Of a stretch of 33,799 nt of DNA, positions 25,899 to 33,240 are shown one piece after another. Position numbers and translations under genes: made by a program. Position 1 is the stretch's first letter, and the number at the start of each line of letters is the position of its first letter. The stretch spans positions 1-33,799 of the forward strand of contig DVKE01000055.1 in NCBI GenBank assembly GCA_018716225.1, given 5' to 3'. Source of the DNA: Candidatus Onthousia faecigallinarum (GTDB lineage: Bacteria > Bacillota_I > Bacilli_A > RF39 > UBA660). The notes under the pieces are model-generated. The model had not been told where the DNA came from. It did no database searches and saw nothing but the letters and a program-made list of their open reading frames with translations.

Positions 25899-25919
25899 CC
25901 TCCTTTCTTTGGAAGGAGG
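25899..25919. promoter_or_regulatory. Stem hiding the toxin ribosome binding site
   Basis: CCTCCTT (25899-25905) and AAGGAGG (25913-25919) are perfect complements with a seven-base loop. In the minus-strand mRNA the toxin AAGGAGG would be double-stranded until opened. Confidence 0.6.
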
Positions 25920-25937
25920 TGACACTCACATCAAATG
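25920..25937. repeat. Direct repeat copy b of the toxin-antitoxin module
   Basis: TGACACTCACATCAAATG, the second copy of the repeat at 25767-25782. It lies in the predicted 5' untranslated region of the toxin mRNA. Two TATAAT sequences on the minus strand (complements of 25949-25954 and 25966-25971) are candidate -10 boxes upstream, but neither has a good -35 box. Confidence 0.65.
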
Positions 25938-25980
25938 TTCCTAGGAAAATTATAACTTATAGAAGATTATAAAACGAGAA

Positions 25981-26022
25981 AATAAGCCATATTACGAAAG
26001 CTCGTATTAGTGATGGCTTATT
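25981..26022. terminator. Terminator after FemABX copy 3
   Basis: AATAAGCCAT (25981-25990) pairs with ATGGCTTATT (26013-26022), with an inner ACGA/TCGT stem. The T-run is stronger on the plus strand and weaker on the minus strand. The 3' arm covers the minus-strand gene's stop codon, so it likely works in both directions and insulates the toxin module. Confidence 0.7.
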
Positions 26023-27310
26023 TTTTTCTTATATTTTTTAATTTGTGATAAAGATTATAACTAAAGTGATAGACATGATACCAGAAAGGACTAATAATAA
26101 GATCAAACTCTCCAATGAGTTCTACTACTTGTCCTCCAAAACTTTTTTTAAATAAGTAAAGTCCTAAAAGAGGATTGTTTTCACTAAAGTCTCCTGTAAT
26201 ACCATAGAAATTATAAAGCTTATAATGATGATCAAGCGCATATTTTATACCTGCAAAGTGAAGGGTATAAGCGGATTGGAAATTCATTAATTCTTTTTTA
26301 GATCCTCCGTAAAGAGATAATACTTCATTTCCATAAACTAAGAAGAGAATCCCTCCTAGGACGGTTTTTTTGCCATATTTTGCTTCTTGTTCTTGTGCTT
26401 TTTCAATATTTTGTTTTAAGCGTTCTACTTCTTTTTGATCGGCTTCTTGCTTTTTGTTGTATTTGGCTTCGTTCATAGGTTTTTCTTTTTTCTCAAATTG
26501 TTCTTTTCTTTTGGCAATTTCTTCTTCTAATTGTTTGATTTGTTTTTTGGTATTTTTGATTTCTTCTTCAAAATCTACTTCGGCAATTAATATTTTTAGA
26601 ATACCAGCATCATGAAGACTATCCCACATATGTTCATAGTAGGATAAAGGGCGATCAATAAATTCTCTTCTTTCTCCCGTATGTTGCATGATTTCTTTAA
26701 AGATAGGGATTTCTTCTCGTTTGATTTCTCTTGTTTTTACTCCAAGACGTTCGTTCTTCCTTAAGATTTGTCTTGTCTTTGGATCCATATCCTTCATAAT
26801 ATCTTCGATGGTTTTGTTTTCGGTAGTGATGGTATGTATCCATCTTGGTTGTAAGGTATCCTGCATGGTATTAAAGCCAAAGTGCTTGTATCCCAAGTCT
26901 TTTAGGTTCTGGACTACTGCTTTATTTTCTTTTCCTTCTTTTACAATATCGCCATTGATATCTCGTTCTTGATACATGACGTAAGGATCGATTTTGACAA
27001 AGATTGCTTTCTTTTCTTTGGCAAATTTTTTGATTCCTTCGGTGAAGGCTTTTAATAATTTTTTATCATGATAATCAATTAGAAATCCTCTTGGAGAATA
27101 AAACATTTTCTTCTTTATCAGAGGAACGGTTTTTGATAGCATTAAGGCGGCGGCGATAACTTTGTCTTTTTCTTTTAAGCCAACATAATAAGCATCCCAA
27201 CCATTACCTTTTTTTAAAGCTGCCCATTCTTTGGTTTGATGGAACGTAATTTCTTCATTTTTTTTGGCAAATTCTTCAAATTCTTTTTCATTTAACTCGC
27301 TGAACTTCAT
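26018..27310 (-). CDS. FemABX-family peptidyltransferase, copy 3
   Basis: A 430-residue protein with the same layout as copy 1: TFHQTKEWAALKKGNGWDAY and FYSPRGFLIDY in the first half, MDPKTRQILRKNERLGVKTR, a long Lys/Glu coiled-coil arm at about residues 250-310, and LGLYLFKKSFGGQVVELIGE near the end. The start overlaps the end of copy 4 by 23 bases. GAAGGAG inside copy 4 is the ribosome binding site, so copies 4 and 3 form a coupled pair. The probable role is the addition of one residue of an interpeptide bridge to lipid II. Confidence 0.92.
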   Translation of the reverse strand: MKFSELNEKEFEEFAKKNEEITFHQTKEWAALKKGNGWDAYYVGLKEKDKVIAAALMLSKTVPLIKKKMFYSPRGFLIDYHDKKLLKAFTEGIKKFAKEKKAIFVKIDPYVMYQERDINGDIVKEGKENKAVVQNLKDLGYKHFGFNTMQDTLQPRWIHTITTENKTIEDIMKDMDPKTRQILRKNERLGVKTREIKREEIPIFKEIMQHTGERREFIDRPLSYYEHMWDSLHDAGILKILIAEVDFEEEIKNTKKQIKQLEEEIAKRKEQFEKKEKPMNEAKYNKKQEADQKEVERLKQNIEKAQEQEAKYGKKTVLGGILFLVYGNEVLSLYGGSKKELMNFQSAYTLHFAGIKYALDHHYKLYNFYGITGDFSENNPLLGLYLFKKSFGGQVVELIGEFDLIISPFWYHVYHFSYNLYHKLKNIRKK

Positions 27311-28595
27311 TTTTTAGCTCCTTCTTTTTTCTTTTTTTAATTAGATTTCGATAGATTGGTACTAATTTTGTGAATGCAAAGTAATAGATTGGTTTGAGGA
27401 CATAATCAAACTCTCCCATAAATTCGATATAGTCTCCTCCAAATTTTTTCTTAAACTCATGAAGGCCCAAGCGAGGATTTTCTTTGGATAAATCTCCAAT
27501 GGTTCCAAATTGATCGTAGATTTTTAAGCCTTCGTTTTTGCAATAGGTCAAATGCTCTAGATAAGTATGATAATTGGTATAAGTATCCGTTAGAATATTG
27601 TGGTTTCCAGCATATAATACCCAAGCTTTATTACCATATTCTACAATCATGTGAGCTGAGAGAGTAATGTCATTGCCATACTCTTTTTTTATTTCTTGGT
27701 GATAGGTAATATCTTTGGTTATTTTTTCTAATTGCCGATCTAGATCTTTTAATTTATTTTTGGCACTTTTTGATAAATTTTCTTGTGGAAATTCTCTTTT
27801 TTTGGCTTCTAAGGCTTCTTTTTCTTCCTCTTCTACTTTTAACATTTCATCCATATTGACTTTTCCTAGAAAGAGAATGGCTTTATCTTTTCGATTGAAT
27901 AGGCGATAAAGGGTTTCATAATAATCAAGAGGATAAGAGACAAAATCTTTTCGATCTTCAGTTAACATCATGAGGTGATAAAATTCTTTTAAATCTTTTT
28001 CGGTTCCGATTTCTACTTTGGTTTTTAACTTTAACGATTTGTTGATTCTTTGTTTTGTCGTTTTAGAAAAATGGCTTTCGATTTCTTTCATACTTTGATT
28101 GAGATCAATTCGAAATGTATATCTTGGTTGCATGGTTTCAAAGTTTTTGGTAAAGCCTAGATGACGGTAACCTAACTTTTTTAAATGCTGAAATATTTTC
28201 TGCTCTTTTTTTTCTTCTTCGATAATAGTTCCATCGTACTTTTCTCTTTGCCAGATGATATCCGGATCAATTTTCACATAGATCGCTTTGTGCTTTTTGG
28301 CAAAAGCAATAATTTTTTTGGTAAATTCCTCTAATATGCTTTCATTATGAAAATCTAAGACATATCCTCTTGGAGCATAAAAGTAACATAATTTTAAGGG
28401 AAGTGTTTTCTTTAATAATAAAGTAGCAGCTTGGATTTCATTATTTTCATCCACTAATCCTAAAAAATAAGGCGTTAGATGACGCTTTTCTTGTGCTAAC
28501 TCTCCCCAAGCGAGAGATTGCAAAAAATGACTTTTATAAGGGTTATTTCTAACAAAATCATCATATCTTTCTTTTTCTAATTCTACTAATTCCAT
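27288..28595 (-). CDS. FemABX-family peptidyltransferase, copy 4
   Basis: A 435-residue member with SHFLQSLAWGELAQEKRH, FYAPRGYVLDFHNE, the block SKTTKQRINKSLKLKTKV, a coiled-coil arm at about residues 245-300, and LGLHEFKKKFGGDYIEFMGE. ATG 28595 is preferred because AAGGA lies eight bases before it, while ATG 28604 directly follows that AAGGA. It is the first gene of a two-gene minus-strand operon with a near-perfect promoter. Confidence 0.92.
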   Translation of the reverse strand: MELVELEKERYDDFVRNNPYKSHFLQSLAWGELAQEKRHLTPYFLGLVDENNEIQAATLLLKKTLPLKLCYFYAPRGYVLDFHNESILEEFTKKIIAFAKKHKAIYVKIDPDIIWQREKYDGTIIEEEKKEQKIFQHLKKLGYRHLGFTKNFETMQPRYTFRIDLNQSMKEIESHFSKTTKQRINKSLKLKTKVEIGTEKDLKEFYHLMMLTEDRKDFVSYPLDYYETLYRLFNRKDKAILFLGKVNMDEMLKVEEEEKEALEAKKREFPQENLSKSAKNKLKDLDRQLEKITKDITYHQEIKKEYGNDITLSAHMIVEYGNKAWVLYAGNHNILTDTYTNYHTYLEHLTYCKNEGLKIYDQFGTIGDLSKENPRLGLHEFKKKFGGDYIEFMGEFDYVLKPIYYFAFTKLVPIYRNLIKKRKKKELKNEVQRVK

Positions 28596-28618
28596 TACTC
28601 TCATCCTTTTTCACTTCC

Positions 28619-28647
28619 AGTATAGTGGAGTTCTTTGGAAATGTCAA
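28619..28647 (-). promoter_or_regulatory. Promoter of the FemABX copy 4-copy 3 operon
   Basis: On the minus strand, TTGACA (complement of 28642-28647) and TATACT (complement of 28619-28624) are separated by 17 bases. One of the best consensus matches in the window, so this operon is probably strongly expressed. Confidence 0.85.
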
Positions 28648-28679
28648 TTTTAGTATGTGCTGAAAAAAGGGGAAAAACA

Positions 28680-29405
28680 CTAGGATCTTTTGGTGATTTC
28701 TACTAAAACAGGGTAATGATCACTAAAACACTTTAGTTTTTCTTCTTTGATCACTTGATACTTTTTAACTTTAAAACAGTTCGAAAGAAAGATATGATCA
28801 ATCGCTCGTTCTTTGGTATGAGTTTTAAAGGTTTTTTCCATAATGGGAACACGGCTAATGTTAAGTTTCGCTAGTTCCTTGATAAATTCCTTCATCAAGG
28901 AATTATAAATCGTCATATTAAAATCTCCTGTTAAAATAATGGGAACATTACTTTCTTTAATATATTTTAAAAGCTCTTTTAGCTGTTTTTTTCGTACTTT
29001 TTTATTTTCAAAACTAAGATGGGTATTTAAAAAGCAGATCGTTCCAAATTCTTTTGTATTTAGATAATTTATAGTTAATATTCTTGGTATCAAAGTAGGA
29101 AGAAAAGGAAGAAAAAAGGTTTGTTCTTTTATGATCTTTTGATTGGTAAAAATAGGGTTTGCTTCATTGTATTTTTTAAACAAATGGGTTTTTAAGCGAA
29201 AATCTCCTGTTACTTTATAACTTCCTTTTAAAGTTTCTTCTAATCTTTGGTAATACCAGATCGTAACTTCTTGCATGCCTAGAATATCGACCTGATATTT
29301 TTTTAGAAATTCTTTTAAAAGCAGAATGTTATCTTGTTTTTTTGTTTTACCATCATACTTTTTTAAATAGAATTTATTTTGGACATTCATGGTACCGATC
29401 ATCAT
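28680..29405 (-). CDS. Endonuclease/exonuclease/phosphatase-family protein
   Basis: This 241-residue protein has the full motif set of the family: GTMNVQN near the start, LGMQEV with the metal-binding Glu, FLNTHLSF, LTGDFNM with catalytic Asp and Asn, RAIDHIF and SDHYPVLVE with the general-base His. Members cleave phosphodiesters in nucleic acids, phospholipids or inositol phosphates, and the substrate here cannot be told. No signal peptide is seen, so it is probably cytosolic. ATG 29405 follows AAGGA by nine bases. An upstream in-frame ATG at 29429 has no such site. Confidence 0.85.
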   Translation of the reverse strand: MMIGTMNVQNKFYLKKYDGKTKKQDNILLLKEFLKKYQVDILGMQEVTIWYYQRLEETLKGSYKVTGDFRLKTHLFKKYNEANPIFTNQKIIKEQTFFLPFLPTLIPRILTINYLNTKEFGTICFLNTHLSFENKKVRKKQLKELLKYIKESNVPIILTGDFNMTIYNSLMKEFIKELAKLNISRVPIMEKTFKTHTKERAIDHIFLSNCFKVKKYQVIKEEKLKCFSDHYPVLVEITKRS

Positions 29406-29431
29406 AATATCACTTCCTTTTTCTATCATAA

Positions 29432-29453
29432 CAAAAAAAGAGGTTTCCCTCTA
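29432..29453 (-). terminator. Terminator after the small coiled-coil gene
   Basis: On the minus strand AGAGG, a GAAA tetraloop and CCTCT are followed by seven T. The first arm overlaps the TAG stop of the gene at 29451-29702. Readthrough would be needed to reach the downstream nuclease-family gene. Confidence 0.85.
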
Positions 29454-29702
29454 CATCATATATTTGTTTCCATTGTTTCCATACCCTGTATTTTGACTGG
29501 AAAGTGGGGTGATCATGCTATTTTCTATTTGATTTAATCTTTGATCCATTCTTCTTAGTTGTCTTTCGATTCGATTCACTTGATTTTCTAGATTGTTGAT
29601 TCGCTCATTCATACGAGGATTATTGTCTTGCCAAGGCATATTATTTGGTCCTGTCATAGGGGGAAACATTCCATATGGAGGCATATTATTCATCATCTTC
29701 AT
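29451..29702 (-). CDS. Small coiled-coil protein with a Pro/Met/Asn-rich N-terminus
   Basis: At 83 residues it has three parts: a low-complexity start (MMNNMPPYGMFPPMTGPNN), a heptad-patterned helix (about residues 31-62, with INNLENQVNRIERQLRRMD) and a short Gly/Asn-rich tail. The helix should form a parallel coiled coil. There is no signal peptide or membrane segment. The composition recalls small spore-coat or surface-associated Firmicute proteins, but this is a weak resemblance and no family is assigned. AAAGGA lies four bases before the ATG. Confidence 0.7.
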   Translation of the reverse strand: MKMMNNMPPYGMFPPMTGPNNMPWQDNNPRMNERINNLENQVNRIERQLRRMDQRLNQIENSMITPLSSQNTGYGNNGNKYMM

Positions 29703-29723
29703 CGATTCCTTTCAATTTATTAT

Positions 29724-29752
29724 ATGCTTCTTTCTATAAGATGTGTTAAAAT
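29724..29752 (+). promoter_or_regulatory. Promoter of trmB
   Basis: ATGCTT (29724-29729) and TAAAAT (29747-29752) with a 17-base spacer and an extended TG one base before the -10 box. The gene starts 18 bases downstream. Confidence 0.6.
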
Positions 29753-29769
29753 ATAGGCGGGAGGAATTT

Positions 29770-30396
29770 ATGCGGCTTAGAAATGTTAAAAATAAAGAAA
29801 TAATTTTAAAAGAATGTCCTTATTTCATAGAAAATGGGGAAGACTATAGAGGAAAGTGGCAAGAAGTTTTTGGGAATAAGAATCCTATCTATCTTGAGAT
29901 TGGAATGGGAAAGGGAAACTTTTTAATTCAGAATGCTCTTTTGCATAAAGATATTAACTTTATTGGAATTGAAAAGTTTGATAGTGTGTTAGCACGTGCT
30001 ATTCCTAAAATACCAGAAGGACTTACGAATTTTAAAATTTTACGAATGGATGCGGTTGAAATTGAAAAAGTGTTTGATCATGAAATCAGTCATTTGTTTC
30101 TTAATTTTTCGGATCCTTGGCCCAAAGCAAGACATGCATTCCGAAGACTTACTAGTCCCTTATTTTTAAAACGCTATGATTCTATTTTCAAAAAAGAGAA
30201 AGAAATTGAAATGAAAACCGATAATGAAGCGTTATTTGTCTATTCTTTACAGACTTTAACACAAGCAGGTTATGCCCTTTTTGATCTTTCTTTTGATTAT
30301 CATAAAACTCATACTAACATTATTATGAGTGAATATGAAGAACGTTTTGTAAATCAAGGAAATGTCGTCTTTTATCTTTTTGCGAAAAAAAGATGA
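29770..30396 (+). CDS. trmB: tRNA (guanine-N7-)-methyltransferase
   Basis: TrmB methylates G46 of the tRNA variable loop using S-adenosylmethionine. The 208-residue protein has the AdoMet motif LEIGMGKGNFL, the family motif FSDPWPKARHAFRRLTSP and a C-terminal YEERF element. ATG 29770 follows CGGGAGGAATTT, so the open frame upstream is not used. It seems to be transcribed alone. Confidence 0.96.
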   Translation: MRLRNVKNKEIILKECPYFIENGEDYRGKWQEVFGNKNPIYLEIGMGKGNFLIQNALLHKDINFIGIEKFDSVLARAIPKIPEGLTNFKILRMDAVEIEKVFDHEISHLFLNFSDPWPKARHAFRRLTSPLFLKRYDSIFKKEKEIEMKTDNEALFVYSLQTLTQAGYALFDLSFDYHKTHTNIIMSEYEERFVNQGNVVFYLFAKKR

Positions 30397-30421
30397 AATT
30401 CTCCTTAATATTTGTTATAAT
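30393..30421 (+). promoter_or_regulatory. Promoter of the lipoprotein-ytxGH region
   Basis: ATGAAA (30393-30398) and TATAAT (30416-30421), 17 bases apart, with an extended TG before the -10 box. The -35 box overlaps the trmB stop. No terminator is seen before 32799, so this could drive four genes. Confidence 0.65.
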
Positions 30422-30440
30422 ACTATAAGAGTAGGTGAAT

Positions 30441-31121
30441 ATGTTGAAAAAAATACTAATATTAATCCTTCTCATATGTTTGGCCACAGGATGTACAAAT
30501 CTTTCGAATCAAGATCTTGATGGAATTGTTTCCTCTATGTTAGAGAAAGAGAATACTCTTTATAATGTTGTCTTTGATGGCTATAAATATTATTTGCCAA
30601 AAGGATTAAAGTTTGTATCCAAAGACGATTATAATGCACATCTTTTGGATGGGAAAAACAATAGCTTTTATCTTTATGTTGATGTTTTAAGTTATTATAA
30701 TAATACCAAACTAGACTATGAAGAAAATAAAGATGCTTATTATTCTAAAAAATTAGATTATAGGAATCAAGAAGGCTATTTAGAAATTACCGAGATAGGG
30801 GAAAATGGTTATTATTTTATTGAATATATGTATCATTATGGAAAAATGGAGGCGTATGTCAAGGAAGAAGATATTAAGGATGCAGTAACTTATATGAGTA
30901 GTGTTTTGTCTTCTTTAACCTTTAATCGGACGGTTTTAGAGACTTTAATTGGTAATAATATTATCGATTATAAAGAAGAAACTTATGATGTCATGAAGCC
31001 AAAAGGAAATAATGTTACGCAAGATACTTATCTTGATTATGTAGAACGTTATGATAATTATGAAGAATATGGTAATAACGATACGGACGAAGATAGTATT
31101 GATATTAATATAACCGAATAA
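30441..31121 (+). CDS. Predicted lipoprotein of unknown function
   Basis: This 226-residue protein opens with a short lysine n-region, a hydrophobic stretch (ILILILLICL) and the lipobox ATGC, so it should be exported and lipid-anchored at that Cys. The body is rich in Tyr, Asn and Asp and ends in an acidic tail. No catalytic motif is recognised. ATG 30441 is chosen with GTAGG five bases upstream; a GTG at 30435 is within that site. It heads a tight group with the Glu/Lys-rich protein and the ytxG/ytxH-like pair, which suggests an envelope function. Confidence 0.75.
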   Translation: MLKKILILILLICLATGCTNLSNQDLDGIVSSMLEKENTLYNVVFDGYKYYLPKGLKFVSKDDYNAHLLDGKNNSFYLYVDVLSYYNNTKLDYEENKDAYYSKKLDYRNQEGYLEITEIGENGYYFIEYMYHYGKMEAYVKEEDIKDAVTYMSSVLSSLTFNRTVLETLIGNNIIDYKEETYDVMKPKGNNVTQDTYLDYVERYDNYEEYGNNDTDEDSIDINITE

Positions 31122-31134
31122 AGAGGTGAACAAA

Positions 31135-32073
31135 ATGAAATTATTAGATAAATTAAAAAATGCACTTTTTGAAGAAGAATATGTGGAAGTAGAAGAAAAA
31201 CCGAAGGCTCCAAAAAAAGAAAAACCAATCGCTAAAAAAATAGTATTACCAGAACAGAAAAAAGAGGTAAAACAATCTTTTATAGAGGAAGAAGAAAAAG
31301 AAGAAATTATAGAAGAGCCGAAAAAGGATTTTAAATTTCCTGCTATTTTAGAGGATGATTTCATTGAAATGGAACATCCTAAGGAAGAAGAAAAGAAAGA
31401 AGAAGTAAAACTTCCTCCGAAAGAGGAAAAACAAGATATTCCCATCTATTCTTATCAAGAAGAAAAACCAAAGAAAGAATCTCATTTATATGGTGGAAAG
31501 CAAGAAATTAATTTAGATATGCCTACTTATGGTGGTAGTTATGAGAAGAAACAAGAGAAAAAGGTGTTTCATCCTTCTCCTATTATCTCTCCTATTTATG
31601 GAGTGATTGAGGAAGGAGAATCAAAGGCAGAAAGTGAACCAAAACATGAGATAAGACTTACAAGTAGTTATTCTTCAAGAAAGTTAGATGTTGATGCGGT
31701 AAGGGCGAAAGCGTATGGTGATACGGATGATATTTTTGAAGAAGAATTAAAACCAAGTGAAACGAAAACAAATATGGAAAAAGAAACCGTAGAAGAAGAT
31801 AATGGTTTGGAACAAGAAGATACCCTTTTAATGGATATTACGGATACTTCTCCAACTGTACCAAAAGTAACCGTTGGTGATGCAGAAGAATATTTTCAAG
31901 ATTTAGGTTTAGAATATAATATAGATTACAAAGATGCTTCGCATGAAAGAGCGACAGGTAGAAGAGTAGATCTAAGAAAAGAAAAAAAGAATGAAAAACC
32001 AAAAGAAGATGGATTAGAAGATAATTTATTTGAATTAATTGATTCAATGTATGAAGAAAAGGAAGGAGAATAG
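31135..32073 (+). CDS. Glu/Lys-rich, mostly disordered protein
   Basis: The 312-residue protein starts MKLLDKLKNALFEEEYVEVE, a possible membrane-binding amphipathic helix followed by an acidic patch, as in SepF proteins. No SepF core domain follows. Residues 22-120 are Lys/Glu/Pro-rich and probably disordered. A hydrophobic motif SPIISPIYGVI lies at 148-158, and a more ordered segment (VGDAEEYFQDLGLEY) comes near the end. ATG 31135 follows AGAGGTGA by five bases. It sits between an anchored lipoprotein and the ytxG-like gene. The function is unknown; an envelope or division scaffold is a guess. Confidence 0.7.
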   Translation: MKLLDKLKNALFEEEYVEVEEKPKAPKKEKPIAKKIVLPEQKKEVKQSFIEEEEKEEIIEEPKKDFKFPAILEDDFIEMEHPKEEEKKEEVKLPPKEEKQDIPIYSYQEEKPKKESHLYGGKQEINLDMPTYGGSYEKKQEKKVFHPSPIISPIYGVIEEGESKAESEPKHEIRLTSSYSSRKLDVDAVRAKAYGDTDDIFEEELKPSETKTNMEKETVEEDNGLEQEDTLLMDITDTSPTVPKVTVGDAEEYFQDLGLEYNIDYKDASHERATGRRVDLRKEKKNEKPKEDGLEDNLFELIDSMYEEKEGE

Positions 32074-32076
32074 AAT

Positions 32077-32352
32077 ATGGAATTTTGGCAAGAGTTTTTA
32101 CCGATTGTATTATACTGCTCTTTAATTGTCTTTGTAATCATATTGATTGTACTTGCAATTAAAGCGATAGGGACATTAACGAAAGTAAATACGCTAATTG
32201 ATGATGCTCAAGAGAAAATGGATAGTTTGAATGGAGTATTTCATCTAGTGGATACGGTAACAGATAAAGTCTCTTTTATTACCGATACTTTTGTATCGGG
32301 GATTGCAGGTGCAATTTCAAAATTTTTTCAAAAAAAGAAAAAGGAGGAATAA
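32077..32352 (+). CDS. DUF948 (YtxG-like) membrane protein
   Basis: At 91 residues it has one N-terminal membrane helix (about residues 9-29, with LIVFVIILIVLAIKAI), followed by a helix with the TLIDDAQEKMDSLNG pattern of DUF948/YtxG proteins and a short Lys-rich tail. GGAAGGAGAATAGAAT precedes the ATG. Directly followed by the YtxH-like gene, the same order as ytxG-ytxH in Bacillus, where the pair belongs to general stress genes. Confidence 0.8.
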   Translation: MEFWQEFLPIVLYCSLIVFVIILIVLAIKAIGTLTKVNTLIDDAQEKMDSLNGVFHLVDTVTDKVSFITDTFVSGIAGAISKFFQKKKKEE

Positions 32353-32356
32353 GAAA

Positions 32357-32788
32357 ATGAGTTGTGAGAAAAAAAGTGGATTTGGTAAATTTATCGCAGG
32401 AGTTGCGATTGGTGTTGGATTAGGTGTTTTATTCGCACCAAAAAAAGGAAGTGAAACAAGAGCAGATTTGAAAAAGAAGCTTGATGATCTTGTCAATAAA
32501 ATTAAAGATATTGATGCCGATGAAGTCAAAGAAGCTTTTGAAGAAAAAGTAGCAGAAATTAAAGAACAACTAGCTGACCTTGATAAAGAAAAAGTATTAA
32601 AAGTAGCGAAAGAAAAAGGGGAAGCGATTAAAAGAAAATGTCAAGATTTAGTGAATTTAGCGGTAGCGAAAGGAACCCCTGTTTTAGAAAAAGCAGCAGA
32701 AGATGTTAGAGTCAAAACCATCGCTGTCATTAAAGATGTTTTAGCAAAACTAGAAAAGAAAGATGAAGCGAAAGAAGAAAAGAAATAA
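32357..32788 (+). CDS. YtxH-domain protein
   Basis: The 143-residue protein has the YtxH signature: a glycine-rich hydrophobic segment FIAGVAIGVGLGVLFAPKKG near the N-terminus, then a long amphipathic, heptad-rich helical region with alternating Lys and Glu. The membrane-anchored end probably places the helix in the cytosol. ATG 32357 follows AAGGAGGAATAAGAAA. Last gene before a terminator. Molecular role unknown; YtxH homologues are linked to envelope and general stress. Confidence 0.85.
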   Translation: MSCEKKSGFGKFIAGVAIGVGLGVLFAPKKGSETRADLKKKLDDLVNKIKDIDADEVKEAFEEKVAEIKEQLADLDKEKVLKVAKEKGEAIKRKCQDLVNLAVAKGTPVLEKAAEDVRVKTIAVIKDVLAKLEKKDEAKEEKK

Positions 32789-32798
32789 TTTCCTAAAG

Positions 32799-32829
32799 AA
32801 GATTTACCAGTTTGGTGAGTCTTTTTTTG
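32799..32829 (+). terminator. Terminator after the ytxH-like gene
   Basis: AAGATTTACC (32799-32808) pairs with GGTGAGTCTT (32814-32823) with two wobbles and a five-base loop, then a run of T. Confidence 0.8.
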
Positions 32830-32857
32830 TTTTTTGGATTTTTCATTAAACTTTATA

Positions 32858-32887
32858 ACTAAAAAACTAGGGTGTTGACACCCTAGT
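32858..32887 (-). terminator. Terminator after the RelB/DinJ-like gene
   Basis: ACTAGGGTG (32866-32874) and CACCCTAGT (32879-32887) are perfect complements with a four-base loop. On the minus strand the hairpin is followed by six T and lies 26 bases past the stop of the antitoxin gene. Confidence 0.85.
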
Positions 32888-32912
32888 AAAGTATTAGATA
32901 CAAAGAAAATTT

Positions 32913-33188
32913 TCACTCTATCATTTTATTCATACTTTCTAATATTTTTTCTTTCGAATATCTTTTCGAAGTATTACTCATTTCTAGTTCTGCTTCTTGT
33001 AATTTTTCATAAACAAGATCATCAAAAAAATTTGAGCGGACTTCAAAAGGTAATTTTTGTTCTCTTAATACTGCTTTCATAAACATATTAATTGCTGTAG
33101 AAACATTCATACCAACATTATCACAAAACTGTTCAAAATTTTTCTTATCATTTGCATCAGCTTGAACATTTAAGGTTGAGGTTTCCAT
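32913..33188 (-). CDS. RelB/DinJ-family antitoxin, apparently solitary
   Basis: The 91-residue protein has the family's ribbon-helix-helix N-terminus (TLNVQADANDKKNFEQFCDN then VGMNVSTAINMFMKAVLREQ) and LPFEVRS, as in DinJ. The C-terminal part would wrap a RelE/YafQ toxin. No toxin gene follows: 26 bases downstream is a perfect terminator and then the convergent ytxH-like gene. GGAGGAAGATC precedes the ATG. It may be an orphan antitoxin, a regulator, or partner of a toxin encoded elsewhere. Confidence 0.88.
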   Translation of the reverse strand: METSTLNVQADANDKKNFEQFCDNVGMNVSTAINMFMKAVLREQKLPFEVRSNFFDDLVYEKLQEAELEMSNTSKRYSKEKILESMNKMIE

Positions 33189-33211
33189 GATCTTCCTCCG
33201 TTTTCATTCTA

Positions 33212-33240
33212 TTTATATGATAATTTTATGCTATTGTCAA
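33212..33240 (-). promoter_or_regulatory. Promoter of the RelB/DinJ-like gene
   Basis: On the minus strand, consensus TTGACA (complement of 33235-33240) and TATAAA (complement of 33212-33217) are 17 bases apart. Confidence 0.8.

Noticed and set aside
25744-25944. Plus-strand frame of 66 codons over the toxin-antitoxin module
   Set aside because: No ribosome binding site before its start. It runs through the terminator hairpin and the antisense of the toxin gene; the minus-strand frame has AAAGGAGG at the right distance and explains the region better.
30945-31445. Long minus-strand frame encoding a serine/phenylalanine-rich protein
   Set aside because: It is the mirror of the Glu/Lys-rich gene: GAA/AAG-rich codons read backwards give Ser/Phe-rich sequence. 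No ribosome binding site, and it spans two plus-strand genes.
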